64,000 nt of DNA from HXMU1420-13 sp965601825 (GCA_965601825.1 OZ271839.1:186001-250000), one strand, 5' to 3'. Shown: positions 44,589 to 54,390, counted from the stretch's first letter. Numbers and translations: made by a program. Notes: generated by a model from the sequence alone, not told the origin.

Positions 44589-45790
44589 GCTTCTTCTGAT
44601 TGAGTTTCTTCGTTAAATATCTCTGGAAACCTGAATTCGTATTTATCAGTAAAACCCCTCAATATCTTTTTAAATAAGTCTTTAGTATCCGGTGTCATTG
44701 GTGATGGAGCGAAGATGGAATACTTGCCGTGACTTAGTAATTGAACAGCTCTATGAAATAGAACTTCATCTTCTAATCCGTGAATTACTTCATCAATTTT
44801 CTTGTAGCCAAAAAAGCTTACTGCTTTTTCCATTACTGACCTCAATCCATTAAAGTGATAGGTATGTATAACCTCTGAATCTGCTGCTCTCTTGAGGTCA
44901 CTTAACAAGGCTATATGATGGAAAAATGGTGTATCATCGGTGTCTTGTAACTTATAATCAGCAGATCCATTCGAATGAAGGAAAAATGTTTTCCGTTTCA
45001 TCTTTAACTCATTGTACATGACATTAAAGAAAAGGCTGTGATGGGTCGATATGACTGCTTTGACCTTTCTTTCTTTATCAACTTTCTTTTTCTCACCTGC
45101 CTCCTCAATTTCATCATATATGCCACTTTCGATTATTGCAGCTAAACCACATGCTAAAGCGATGGCATTATTTTCGTCTAACGAAGAAATGGGGTCATCA
45201 ATGTAAACGTATTTTACCCAATCATAACCTTCAGCGCCATCAATGGCTAATTGATAGATTGCGAGAAAAAAACACCAGATAAAGAGATTTTCTTCACCTC
45301 TAGATATTTTAATATTTTCAACGTTCTGAGCTACTCCATCAACTAGTTCTTCTCTAATAAATCTGACTGCCCAGAATATTTCCGGATCCTCTTCACCGAC
45401 ATCAGATGGTTTTACATAATTAAAATCGGTTACAAAATTAAAGTCGCTGTAGTTATGTAGTATCGGTCGAATTTTATTGTCAATATCTAAATTCTCAATT
45501 CCACCAAAAAACTGAGAGTTCTTATTTAGAATTAGTACTCTATGCTCATCATTATCTAGATCATTGTCCCAATAGAATAAATCTTCGGTAAAAGCATTGA
45601 AATACAACGTATCTCTTGGCGGATTCGTAGATTTACCAACTTCTTTGAATTCCATAGACAATCTCGTTTTTCCAGTTCCATTGTGAGCATAAAAAAGAAT
45701 CACATCTTTTAGCCTTCTATTATCTCCAATGAGATACTTTCGGAACTCGGAGATTATTTCTGGTAGGTTATTGAAGTTTGTTATTGCCAT
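44585..45790 (-). CDS. PrrC-like anticodon nuclease (AAA/ABC ATPase) embedded in the hsd operon
   Basis: 401 residues, close to the 396 of E. coli PrrC. ABC-type motifs: Walker A FYAHNGTGKTRLS (34-45), NAFTEDLFYWDND (65-77), signature KISRGEENLF (161-170), Walker B YVYIDDPISSLDENN (195-208), H-loop His250. The C-terminal part has GLRSVMEKAV and LLSHGKYS, giving Arg317-x3-Glu321 and His354, almost the same spacing as the PrrC catalytic triad Arg320-Glu324-His356. PrrC is held inactive by the restriction complex and cleaves tRNA-Lys when a phage inhibits restriction. The assignment rests on motif positions and context; tRNA target unknown. Confidence 0.78.
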   Translation of the reverse strand: MAITNFNNLPEIISEFRKYLIGDNRRLKDVILFYAHNGTGKTRLSMEFKEVGKSTNPPRDTLYFNAFTEDLFYWDNDLDNDEHRVLILNKNSQFFGGIENLDIDNKIRPILHNYSDFNFVTDFNYVKPSDVGEEDPEIFWAVRFIREELVDGVAQNVENIKISRGEENLFIWCFFLAIYQLAIDGAEGYDWVKYVYIDDPISSLDENNAIALACGLAAIIESGIYDEIEEAGEKKKVDKERKVKAVISTHHSLFFNVMYNELKMKRKTFFLHSNGSADYKLQDTDDTPFFHHIALLSDLKRAADSEVIHTYHFNGLRSVMEKAVSFFGYKKIDEVIHGLEDEVLFHRAVQLLSHGKYSIFAPSPMTPDTKDLFKKILRGFTDKYEFRFPEIFNEETQSEEA

Positions 45791-45793
45791 CTC

Positions 45794-47026
45794 TTAATTC
45801 TCAATTTTTGGAAACAAGCCCTGCATCAATCCACTCTTATGTTGGTTTAGCTCCTCAATTCTGAGAGTTTGTGCTCTAATCAAATCGTCAATTGCGGAAA
45901 TGCAGGAAGCAATTTTCGTTTGTTCAACTGAGTCAGTAGGAATTCGAAAAGGAAATTCCAACACATCACTTTTTCTGAGATTGGTTTGCTTAACTCCGTC
46001 ATCAAACGACAAGAAATAGGCGCTTCTGTCCATGATGTAGAAAAGGAATCGACTATCACAATCTGTTGCGGTAATTCTACAAATCCGCTGATTTACTGAG
46101 AATCTGTTTTCTTCATCAACGTAAAAACATTTGGCAATAGCTTTACCATTTGGAACATCACTCAAAACCATTAGAATATCACCAAGATTGGTAGGACAAT
46201 AAGCAGCATCGCTGTATTTCACGGTTTCACCTTCTGAAGAAATGAACTTTGAGTTAACTACAATGTAGTTGCCGTTTTCGTCAATATCCTTTTCATGTGC
46301 CTTTCCATTCTCATAATCAGCCACTTCTTCTAAAGTGGTTTCCACCCACTCTCCATGATTTTCAAACTCAGGAAAACGAACCTTGGGCACAGTTTCACCT
46401 TCTTGAGGGAAGAGGTTTTGCATTAAACCCTTTTTGTGATCTTTGAGGACGTCTAGCTTTTTATTTTGAGCAATTATCAGTTCGTCTAAAGTAGAAAGAC
46501 AAGAAGCAATTTTTCGTTGCTCTAATGGGTTCGACGGAACGTTAAATTCATATCTGATAAAGTTTTTACTATTAATAGAGTTTATTGTAGCTCCTAAGTC
46601 TGCCTTTACTTGTCTATCGTATGCATTTGATTGAAATAACTGGAATACGAAATCAGGATTTGATGCACGAAATACAGTCATAAAAGCACCATGAGTTGCC
46701 AATGGTATGCTTTCTGGGATAATTGCATTTTTTCCAATTAATCTTTTGGAGCCATTGCGAACGCAAATTAGTATATCTTTTGGTTGACTAATGTTTGCTC
46801 CTTTGATATTAGTCCTAACAAACACACAGTCATTGAAAACAAGAATCCCATTTTGAATATTTGATGACCTAAGAACTAATAATCCTTCATCTCTAACATC
46901 ATTTGGACTATAAGTTAGACCGTTTATTAGCTCTCCTAATTCATTTAATGTTTTAGTTTCCCAATCACCCTTTCCTAAAAACTCAGGAAAACGCAAATCT
47001 GGTTTCAATTTCGACTTATTACTCAT
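45794..47026 (-). CDS. hsdS: type I restriction-modification system specificity subunit HsdS
   Basis: About 410 residues from the ATG overlapping the hsdR stop by 8 bases; a TTG two codons earlier is less likely. Two target-recognition domains are present, each followed by a conserved helix: SNPLEQRKIASCLSTLDELI with AQNKKLDVLKDHKKGLMQNL, and SVEQTKIASCISAIDDLIRA with EELNQHKSGLMQGLFP. Each half begins with a similar KLKPDLRFPEF / VPKVRFPEF segment. The two domains define a bipartite DNA site. The PrrC-like gene follows after three bases. Confidence 0.95.
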   Translation of the reverse strand: MSNKSKLKPDLRFPEFLGKGDWETKTLNELGELINGLTYSPNDVRDEGLLVLRSSNIQNGILVFNDCVFVRTNIKGANISQPKDILICVRNGSKRLIGKNAIIPESIPLATHGAFMTVFRASNPDFVFQLFQSNAYDRQVKADLGATINSINSKNFIRYEFNVPSNPLEQRKIASCLSTLDELIIAQNKKLDVLKDHKKGLMQNLFPQEGETVPKVRFPEFENHGEWVETTLEEVADYENGKAHEKDIDENGNYIVVNSKFISSEGETVKYSDAAYCPTNLGDILMVLSDVPNGKAIAKCFYVDEENRFSVNQRICRITATDCDSRFLFYIMDRSAYFLSFDDGVKQTNLRKSDVLEFPFRIPTDSVEQTKIASCISAIDDLIRAQTLRIEELNQHKSGLMQGLFPKIEN

Positions 47027-49985
47027 AAGCAACTAATCCTGAAATTTCACGCCCTTGAGCTAATTTTTTTAATTGGGGTGCCAGATCTTGCATTAAAGCA
47101 ATTTCAGCTTTACTTCGCTGTTTCCAACCCAATTCTAAAGGTTCCATAAGATCAGTGAGCTTTTCCCCATCAAAAATCATACGACTCATAACCTGTTTCA
47201 CAAAGGCTTTTAAAGCAACCGTTTGTAAACCATGGTCATTGGCAATCTTAGCCAGTTCTTTATCGTATTTTTCTATCCTAAAGGTCTCAAATCCCTTGTG
47301 TAGTGCATCTACGTCTTTTCCGCTTTCCCAATCCAAACTGTTGATGTAGTCTGTTAGGTCTTCTTCCTCCTCCATCAGATTCGAGTTAGACTTGAGCAAA
47401 CTAATCACCTGCGACTTTGTCATTTTTTGTTTAGACGGTTTTTGCTGGGTGCTGTCTGCAATCAGGTTCATGATGTAATCATAATCAATCACTGCAGAGG
47501 CAAAGAGTACAAACTCAAAATCTAGTTGTTGAATGCTTTCGGGTGCATCTTCTCCTTCTTTTTGCTGTATTGCTCGAAGTTGTTTAGCCGTTTCTAAGTA
47601 GGAACTTCTGAACTCTTGTAAGTGGTCTTTCGGAAGAATGGCTTCAATCGCGTCTTGTTGTTCTTCATTCAAATCCGTGTACTGATCAAGCTGTGTTTTT
47701 AGACGTTGTACTTCCTTGAAATTTTTAACAAAGGCAATCTTCGCAGCATCACCACGCAGGTTGTATACTTCCTGCGGTTCATTTAACAAATCGTGCTCTT
47801 GCATGAAATCACCCAATCTTTCCACTGCTTTCTGGTAGTGTTCAATAACAACAGGCGCTGGATCTACCATCCAAATCTCTTTTGGATTCCCTCCTTCTTC
47901 GCCAGAGAATAAGGCAATAGCCTGGTTTACTGCTTCTTGCTGTGACCGGAAATCTAAAATATTGCCATAAGGCTTGGTATCGTTCAGTACTCGATTTGTT
48001 CGAGAAAATGCCTGAATCAGTCCGTGATACTTCAGATTTTTATCCACATACAGAGTATTGAGGTATTTGGAATCAAAACCTGTGAGCAACATGTCCACCA
48101 CAATGGTAATATCTATCTTATTCTTACTTGCGTATTCTTTATTACTGTATTTCTGATCTTTGATCCTCTTTTGTACATCCTGATAGTATAAGTCAAATTC
48201 ACTGATTCTATGATTTGCACCATACTGTTTGTTGTAATCAGCTATGATTTCTGTGAGAGCTCTTTTCTTTTCTTCAGGATTTTTTTTGTTGTCTTCTTTT
48301 TCTTGAGGTAAATCCTCTTGTATCTGTTGGATGTCTTTGTTCCCTTCGGCTGGCGGGGAAAAAACACACGCAATTTTTAATGGAACATACTCAGGATCAG
48401 AAGCAATCTTTTGTTCTTGGGTTTCCTTAAATAACCGAAAATACTCTATCGCATGATTAATGGATGACGTTGCTAAAATTGCGTTGAATTTCCGTTGATT
48501 GGTAGCTGCGTTATGTTTTTCAATAATTGCTTCTGCAATAGCTTGTTGAGCAATAGCTTCACCAGGTTTTGCCTGAACTGAACCTTCGCCTTTGAAATAA
48601 TCAACATGGAACTTTAGTACGTTTCTATCCTCAATCGCATGTGTGATCGTATATTTTGGAAGTTGATTTGGAAATATACTTTCTGTGGTCTTATAGGTCT
48701 TTTCTTGCCCACTTATCTGAGTATAGTTCGCGTTCTGTTCAAAAATAGGAGTACCTGTGAATCCAAATAACTGTGCATTTGGAAAAAACTCTTTGATTGC
48801 CTTATGATTCTCTCCAAACTGAGAACGATGACATTCATCAAAAATGAAAACCATCCGTTTGTCGCTCAAGGGTTCTAAGCGTTCTTTGTAGTTGAATTTG
48901 TTGGTCCCATCTAAAGCCAGTCCTAATTTTTGTATGGTAGTCACTATTACTTTATCAGCATAATCAGTGGAAAGTAATCGCCTTACAAGAGTCGCTGTAT
49001 TCGTATTTTCTTCAACACTTCCTTCCTGAAAACGATTGAACTCTTCCCGGGTTTGACGATCGAGATCTTTTCGGTCTACAACAAAAAGACACTTTTCAAT
49101 ATCTGGATTGTATTTAAGAAGCGTGGATGCTTTGAAAGATGTCAACGTTTTTCCACTACCTGTTGTATGCCACACATATCCATTCCCTCTATTTTCATTA
49201 ATGCTATCTACAATTGCCTTTACCGCATAAATCTGATAGGGGCGCATCACGAGCATTTTCTGCTCGCTTTCGACCAATACCATATACTTGCTTATCATTT
49301 CCGCTAGTGTACATTTGGATAGGAACCTCTTTGTGAATGGCTCAATATGGCTGATTTTCTTGTTCTCTTCGTCAGCTAGTTTGTAAATAGGTAGGAATTG
49401 TTCATCGGCATTAAACTGAAAGTGCTGATTCTTATTATTTGCAAAATAAAAGGTATTCGTACGGTTACTCACAATAAACAACTGCATAAAACACATCAGC
49501 GAATTGCTATATCCATTACCTGGCTCATTTTTGTAATCCACGATTTGTTGCATGGCTTTACGAGGTGAAATGTCCAGTTTCTTCAATTCAATTTGTACAA
49601 TGGGTAATCCATTGATCAGTATGATTACATCATATCGCTGATTACTATTCTCTGTGTTGATGCGTAATTGATTGATAACCTCAAATTCGTTTTTGCACCA
49701 ATCTTTGATATTAACAAGCGTATAGTGAAGTGGCGTCCCGTCTTCTCGTTCAAAATATTGCTGCTCTCGTAAAAACTTGGATGCAGCAAAAATATCCGAC
49801 TGAATGATATCCTCACGTAGTCGAAGAAATTCGTTATCAGATAGGCGAACTCTGTTTAGTGCCTCGAATTTGGCTTTGAAGTTAGCCTCTAGTGAGTCTC
49901 TATCACGAATATGTTCCTGATAAACATATTTCTGATTAACTAGTTGATCAATTAACTCTTGTTCTATCTGACTTTCTTTAGTCAT
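47019..49985 (-). CDS. hsdR: type I restriction-modification system endonuclease subunit HsdR
   Basis: 988 residues. The N-terminal PD-(D/E)xK nuclease has Asp119 (NQRYDVIILI) and Glu133-x-Lys135 (IVQIELKKLD), plus the QxxxY-type QIVDYKN. The SF2 translocase has Walker A VWHTTGSGKTLTSFKAS (271-287), DECH box FIFDECHRSQFG (384-387) and GFTGTPIF. The C-terminal helical part joins the HsdM/HsdS core. It is the first gene of the operon and translates ATP hydrolysis into DNA reeling before cutting. No sign of inactivation. Confidence 0.96.
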   Translation of the reverse strand: MTKESQIEQELIDQLVNQKYVYQEHIRDRDSLEANFKAKFEALNRVRLSDNEFLRLREDIIQSDIFAASKFLREQQYFEREDGTPLHYTLVNIKDWCKNEFEVINQLRINTENSNQRYDVIILINGLPIVQIELKKLDISPRKAMQQIVDYKNEPGNGYSNSLMCFMQLFIVSNRTNTFYFANNKNQHFQFNADEQFLPIYKLADEENKKISHIEPFTKRFLSKCTLAEMISKYMVLVESEQKMLVMRPYQIYAVKAIVDSINENRGNGYVWHTTGSGKTLTSFKASTLLKYNPDIEKCLFVVDRKDLDRQTREEFNRFQEGSVEENTNTATLVRRLLSTDYADKVIVTTIQKLGLALDGTNKFNYKERLEPLSDKRMVFIFDECHRSQFGENHKAIKEFFPNAQLFGFTGTPIFEQNANYTQISGQEKTYKTTESIFPNQLPKYTITHAIEDRNVLKFHVDYFKGEGSVQAKPGEAIAQQAIAEAIIEKHNAATNQRKFNAILATSSINHAIEYFRLFKETQEQKIASDPEYVPLKIACVFSPPAEGNKDIQQIQEDLPQEKEDNKKNPEEKKRALTEIIADYNKQYGANHRISEFDLYYQDVQKRIKDQKYSNKEYASKNKIDITIVVDMLLTGFDSKYLNTLYVDKNLKYHGLIQAFSRTNRVLNDTKPYGNILDFRSQQEAVNQAIALFSGEEGGNPKEIWMVDPAPVVIEHYQKAVERLGDFMQEHDLLNEPQEVYNLRGDAAKIAFVKNFKEVQRLKTQLDQYTDLNEEQQDAIEAILPKDHLQEFRSSYLETAKQLRAIQQKEGEDAPESIQQLDFEFVLFASAVIDYDYIMNLIADSTQQKPSKQKMTKSQVISLLKSNSNLMEEEEDLTDYINSLDWESGKDVDALHKGFETFRIEKYDKELAKIANDHGLQTVALKAFVKQVMSRMIFDGEKLTDLMEPLELGWKQRSKAEIALMQDLAPQLKKLAQGREISGLVAYE

Positions 49986-50130
49986 CCGAAAAGCTTAGCC
50001 ATTATTTTTTTTACGGTTGTAGACCTTTGAAAATAATAGAACCCTTGATTGAAGCAAAGGCGAATTAGCACTGAAATAATGTTTTACTCTTCATTGATTA
50101 GTTTTACTACATTCCATAAAAATCAAAGAG

Positions 50131-50697
50131 ATGGAACCAGAAATACTTAATCAAATAATTACTGCAATTACAGCACTTTTGGGAGTAACACTAGGGTTTT
50201 TTGCGAACTTTCTAACAAACAAAATTGAGCATTCTCGACAAATCAAAAGAGATAAAGAAGAGCACTTGAAAGAGCTTTTTAATGTTTTGGCGGATAATTA
50301 TACATCTTCGAAAAAAGCAATTCAGAATATGATGGTCTTACTATTAGATATTGAAGATGAAAAACTGTCTAGAAGAGATAATGAGGATTTTAATGAGGTA
50401 TTGAATGAATACATAGCGATTTATAATTCAAGCCTTGAAGAGATTGAAGCAGTTTCTGCCAAATTTAGTTTTAAAAGAGTACTTAATATTAAGAATGAAA
50501 ATGATGAGCTAAATAAAATCTTGGACGCCTTTTTAGACATTGTAGAAGAACTGCGGAAAAAGAAAGAAAGTATATTGATTACTAATAAAGATGCTGAATT
50601 AATTAGGTCGCTTTCAGCAAAACATGATGAATATTCAGAAGTAATTCATGTTAAAATGGAGGAGTTCTACTCTGCTAGATATTTGCCTAAACAATAA
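50131..50697 (+). CDS. hypothetical membrane-anchored coiled-coil protein
   Basis: 188 residues, not recognised. One membrane helix near the N-terminus (IITAITALLGVTLGFFANFL, about 8-27) is followed by ~155 residues of charged helices (HSRQIKRDKEEHLKELFNVL, KKKESILITNKDAELIRSL). Divergent from hsdR with 145 bases between, and 36 bases before the nuclease-like gene on the same strand, so the two may be a unit beside the restriction system. Confidence 0.65.
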   Translation: MEPEILNQIITAITALLGVTLGFFANFLTNKIEHSRQIKRDKEEHLKELFNVLADNYTSSKKAIQNMMVLLLDIEDEKLSRRDNEDFNEVLNEYIAIYNSSLEEIEAVSAKFSFKRVLNIKNENDELNKILDAFLDIVEELRKKKESILITNKDAELIRSLSAKHDEYSEVIHVKMEEFYSARYLPKQ

Positions 50698-50733
50698 ATC
50701 TCAACCTTGAGAAACTGATTAAAAGGATAATTA

Positions 50734-51705
50734 ATGCTTTGGAACAATAATCATAGATACTCTGAGTATCCCTATAAAAAGGAATCGGAACTTGAAGAAG
50801 CGGTGAATACAGTAAAAGATGTTCTTTTTGGAATTTCACGTATCTATATGGATGACAAGAAGAAAATTGGTAAGAAAGGAAAAACCAATAATCTACCGGA
50901 TGGGTACCTAATTGATTTGTCTAATAACAAAGACCCTAAGATTTTTGTAGTAGAGAATGATTTATCCAGTCATCAACATTTAAAGCATATTGCTGTTCAA
51001 ATTTTAGAGTTTTCGCTTTCATTTGAAGACTCTAAGATAAAGGTTAAGAACCTGATTAAGGAAATGCTGCAAAACCGTCCAGATGAGTGGAAAAAATGCG
51101 AAGCTTTTGCTAAGAAAAACGGATATGAAAACGTTGACTATCTCTTAGAATCAATTGTCCAAAAAGAAGACTCTTTTAATGCATTACTCATAATCGATGA
51201 AGTCAGTGAAGAGTTAGAAACTGTACTTATAAAAAGATTCCGTTTTCCTGTTGAAGTTGTGACTCTTAGAAGGTTTAAGAATCAGAATAATGAGATTCTG
51301 TATGAGTTTGAGCCATTTTTAATTGAGGTAACTGAGGATACAGATAAACTTGATATATCTGAGATTGATACGGTGGTAGTTCCGGCCCGTGAAGATGGGT
51401 TCAACGAAGAGTTTATAGGAAATCACCGGTGGTATGCAATTCGATTAAATTCATCAATGATTCCTAAAATAAAATACATAGCTACGTACCAAATATCACC
51501 GATTTCGGCAATTACTTATCTAGGAGAGGTTCAATCTATTGAGCAGTGGAAAGATTCAAACAAATATGTGGTAAACCTAAAACATGCACCTGCGAAAATT
51601 AAACCGGTTAAACTAGGTAAAGACAAAGGTAAGGCTCCTCAAAGCTTGAGATATTCTTCAAGAAACAGGATTCTTTCTTCATCGACTTTAGATGAAGTGT
51701 TTTAA
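50734..51705 (+). CDS. possible PD-(D/E)xK nuclease-like protein of the island
   Basis: 323 residues. The N-terminal ~95 residues read like a restriction-endonuclease fold: ESELEEAVNTVKDVLFG (Glu20/21), PDGYLIDLS (Asp56), IFVVENDLSSH (Glu74) and HIAVQILEF (Gln89). The usual ExK lysine is not present (Glu-Asn-Asp), so catalysis is uncertain. The middle (FNALLIIDEVSEELETVLI) and C-terminal parts are not recognised; the last ~45 residues are basic and may bind nucleic acid. An AAAAGGA sequence before the ATG supports the start. Its position beside a type I system makes a defence role plausible, by inference only. Confidence 0.55.
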   Translation: MLWNNNHRYSEYPYKKESELEEAVNTVKDVLFGISRIYMDDKKKIGKKGKTNNLPDGYLIDLSNNKDPKIFVVENDLSSHQHLKHIAVQILEFSLSFEDSKIKVKNLIKEMLQNRPDEWKKCEAFAKKNGYENVDYLLESIVQKEDSFNALLIIDEVSEELETVLIKRFRFPVEVVTLRRFKNQNNEILYEFEPFLIEVTEDTDKLDISEIDTVVVPAREDGFNEEFIGNHRWYAIRLNSSMIPKIKYIATYQISPISAITYLGEVQSIEQWKDSNKYVVNLKHAPAKIKPVKLGKDKGKAPQSLRYSSRNRILSSSTLDEVF

Positions 51706-51743
51706 TGATCTAAGCACTAACAGAGTAACCACAGATTAAACTT

Positions 51744-51761
51744 ACTACATAAATATGTAGT
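51744..51761. promoter_or_regulatory. 18-bp palindrome upstream of the exported-protein gene
   Basis: ACTACATA-AA-TATGTAGT is a perfect 8-bp inverted repeat with a two-base centre, 60 bases before the next start codon. No T-run follows. It has the look of a dimeric repressor operator; this is inference. Confidence 0.4.
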
Positions 51762-51820
51762 GTATTATATCCTGTTAATTTTTAGCTTATAGCTATTCAA
51801 CTAATATAACTGGGTCAATA

Positions 51821-52954
51821 ATGCTTATAAGACTATTATCATTTGGGGTTTTACTGTTATGCGTATTTTCTTCGGAAGCTTTTTCACAAACAAAATTCCG
51901 CCATCATGTAAAAATTAAAGTAACGGAAGAAATCAAAGAGCAGGAAACTGAGTCAGCACTAACTGAGAACCGACAATATGAAGACTATAATTACAAGTAT
52001 GTAATACTTAAAAAAGCTTCAGAAAAAGTCACAGACACCCTTCTTGTACCAGGAAATTCCATTCTAACATCAGAGCAAGAAAAAACTATTGGCGGTGTAC
52101 TTTTTAAGTTTAAAAAAGACTCTACGATCATAGATTCTTATATAAAAGAATTTGAGGTAAATAAATCTAAATCAGACACACTTAATTTACCTAGAATTCG
52201 ACCAGGATTTTTTCCTAGAATCTTACCTAAGTTAAGGTCAGGTAGTTATAATGCTAATATTAAAGCCACCAATGATACACTTTATGTGAATTTTTGGCTG
52301 CAGTCTAGAGATACTACTAAGGGAAAAAGCTTAATCAAGAATCTATTCAGAAAATGTCAGTTTAGTAGAAAGAATAATTGTGATGTACCTTATTACAGCC
52401 TAAATGAAAGGTGGAAAAAAGACGTACCAATTAGCCCGGAAGAAACATACTATATAACTTTAAAGAATCGTCAATCCGTTAAATTTCCATATCGAAATTT
52501 TGACCTTGCGGCTTTTACGGTACCATTTAAATATCATTTTGGTTATACATCAAGTAACGATCTGGAAATTGACCCAAACTTTAACTCAGATGTTAATTTA
52601 AGTCTATTTCTGGGCAGGAGAATTGGAAGTATTCGATACACTTATGACGAGTACAATGGAATGATCGAAAGAGATAAGAGTGTGTCGATAGGTCTCGTTG
52701 CTGGTTTAAGCTCTCAAAAGATTGATTCAGCATCCACATCAGCATCAGAAAATCCAATTTCATCAGAAATCAATGTGCCCTCTCTTTCTTTAGGTATTGG
52801 CCTTGTCTTTCATATCAATGATTTCAATTTGGGTGCTTTCTATGGATATGATTTTGGACTAGGACAAACTGCGAGGAAATGGAACTTTAATGAAAGGCCA
52901 TGGTTGGGATTTGGCTTTGGTTATAAATTAGCCTTTTTGAAAAAACCTGAATAA
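51821..52954 (+). CDS. exported protein with possible outer-membrane barrel, unknown
   Basis: 377 residues. Signal peptide MLIRLLSFGVLLLCVFSSEA, then a ~190-residue polar region (VKIKVTEEIKEQETESA, RPGFFPRILPKLRSGSYNA). From about 210 come alternating strands (FAAFTVPF-like, NLSLFLGRRIGSIRYTYD, SIGLVAGLS, LGAFYGYDFGLG, GFGFGYKLAFL) typical of an outer-membrane barrel. A basic Cys-containing patch (RKCQFSRKNNCDVPYY) lies in the middle. Island cargo; function not recognised. Confidence 0.65.
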   Translation: MLIRLLSFGVLLLCVFSSEAFSQTKFRHHVKIKVTEEIKEQETESALTENRQYEDYNYKYVILKKASEKVTDTLLVPGNSILTSEQEKTIGGVLFKFKKDSTIIDSYIKEFEVNKSKSDTLNLPRIRPGFFPRILPKLRSGSYNANIKATNDTLYVNFWLQSRDTTKGKSLIKNLFRKCQFSRKNNCDVPYYSLNERWKKDVPISPEETYYITLKNRQSVKFPYRNFDLAAFTVPFKYHFGYTSSNDLEIDPNFNSDVNLSLFLGRRIGSIRYTYDEYNGMIERDKSVSIGLVAGLSSQKIDSASTSASENPISSEINVPSLSLGIGLVFHINDFNLGAFYGYDFGLGQTARKWNFNERPWLGFGFGYKLAFLKKPE

Positions 52955-53243
52955 AAATTTGATCAAACTAAAGTAGTTTTTTTCTTCACTGTAGAACCAG
53001 GAGCATTCTTAATGCTTTATCAATTCACATTAAGATTAATAATTGAGTTCTGTATATAAGATACCATTTGTATGGGCCGGTATTAGTCTACTTATCTGTT
53101 ATTTATTTATTTAGCCACCACATCAGTAGAACATTTTAATGTAGAATTTGCTTTCCAATTTTATCCTCAATTTTAAGGATGAAACCTGCGCATGTAAAAC
53201 ATAGATTAGGTTGTAAATCATTACAACACCAAATCAGTTTTAT

Positions 53244-53540
53244 ATGAATAACAAAGTTTTTATTGCAACAAAACAAGAACAAGAGGATTTAATTCTTCGA
53301 GTAGTAGATCAATTATTGGTCCAACGAATTCCTGAAATAATTCGCAGAGTCAACACTAAAACATACTTAACAACTAAGGATGTGAAAGAACTACTGGGAA
53401 TGTCATCAAGACTTCAGGCTTATCATAGAGAAGCAGGTAACCTTCCATATAGTCAAGAAGGGAAGAAAATAATTTACAAGTCAGTTGATATTGAAAAATT
53501 TATCGATGACAGAAGAATTGAAACTCAAAGGAGAAAGTAA
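53244..53540 (+). CDS. helix-turn-helix protein (excisionase/HTH_17-like)
   Basis: 98 residues. After a helical N-terminus, TKTYLTTKDVKELLGMSSRL and AYHREAGNLPYSQEGKKIIY with SVDIEKFIDDRR follow the Bacteroidota HTH_17/excisionase pattern. Its TAA overlaps the next ATG by one base (TAATG), coupling it to the replication-like protein. A second such regulator (AlpA-like) lies at 42.4-42.7 kb, so one may act as excisionase and the other as transcription regulator. Confidence 0.75.
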   Translation: MNNKVFIATKQEQEDLILRVVDQLLVQRIPEIIRRVNTKTYLTTKDVKELLGMSSRLQAYHREAGNLPYSQEGKKIIYKSVDIEKFIDDRRIETQRRK

Positions 53541-54367
53541 TGGCTACAATTGGAAGAAGCTTTAGTGATCCTGACAAGTATGAACAAAACTGGTTCATAA
53601 GTTTAACCATGGAAGAAGGTTACTTATATAGCTACTGTTGGGATAGATGTGATCATGCTGGTGTGATTGAAATCACATATTCGTTAATGAGTTTTCATAC
53701 AAAACTCAATGTATGCGAAGAACTTGTAAAGAGTATGGTTAAAAAAGTTAACAAAGATAAAGAGCGTATTGTGATATTTGGTAATAAGATTTGGTTATGT
53801 GAATACATAAGGTTTAATCAGCAAACAGATCCAACTAAAGGTTTAAGGTCTAATTATTCATTTCATAAGCATGTCTTTGGACGAGCCATAACTCACGGAA
53901 TTACTGATGACATTGTAAAAAGAGACCCATTACTATTTAAGGATTTTGATATCACATTAGATAATGATCCTAAATTATCTAAGCCTTCAATAAGCCTTAG
54001 ATCAGACTTAGGTAAGAGTACGGGTAAAGGTGGAGATAAAGGTACAGTTAAAGGTGGATGTAATAATCAAGATAAGGGTAATGATGAAGGTGAAACCAGG
54101 TTGAATTCATCTAAACACAATGAATATTCAAGTGATTACTATTTGGCCACAGAATTGGCTGAGAAATTATCGATTTGCCCTAATCATGAATTAGTAAAGG
54201 ATATTCAAAACTTTGCAATCTATCTAAAAGACGATTTTAATATTTTTGATCCACTTCAAGTAATTCAAAAGAAACTTAATGAATTACTTGATTATCACAC
54301 TCAAAGTGAGCTCACTTTTGAAATACTTAAAGAAGCGGTTAGTCACTCTATTCAGTCTAAAAGTTGA
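53540..54367 (+). CDS. phage-type replisome-organiser-like protein
   Basis: 275 residues. The first ~125 residues match the N-terminal domain seen in phage replication initiators: WFISLTMEEGYLYSYCWDRC, DHAGVIEITYSLMSF, then KIWLCEYIRFNQQT. A low-complexity Gly/Lys/Asn linker (about 155-195) leads to a small helical C-terminal domain, as in primosomal loaders that recruit host helicase. GGAG lies before the start. It should allow the island to replicate after excision. The family call comes from the WDRCDHAG and FQ patterns, not from a search. Confidence 0.65.
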   Translation: MATIGRSFSDPDKYEQNWFISLTMEEGYLYSYCWDRCDHAGVIEITYSLMSFHTKLNVCEELVKSMVKKVNKDKERIVIFGNKIWLCEYIRFNQQTDPTKGLRSNYSFHKHVFGRAITHGITDDIVKRDPLLFKDFDITLDNDPKLSKPSISLRSDLGKSTGKGGDKGTVKGGCNNQDKGNDEGETRLNSSKHNEYSSDYYLATELAEKLSICPNHELVKDIQNFAIYLKDDFNIFDPLQVIQKKLNELLDYHTQSELTFEILKEAVSHSIQSKS

Positions 54368-54390
54368 AATAATTTAAAGTAATTCGACAT

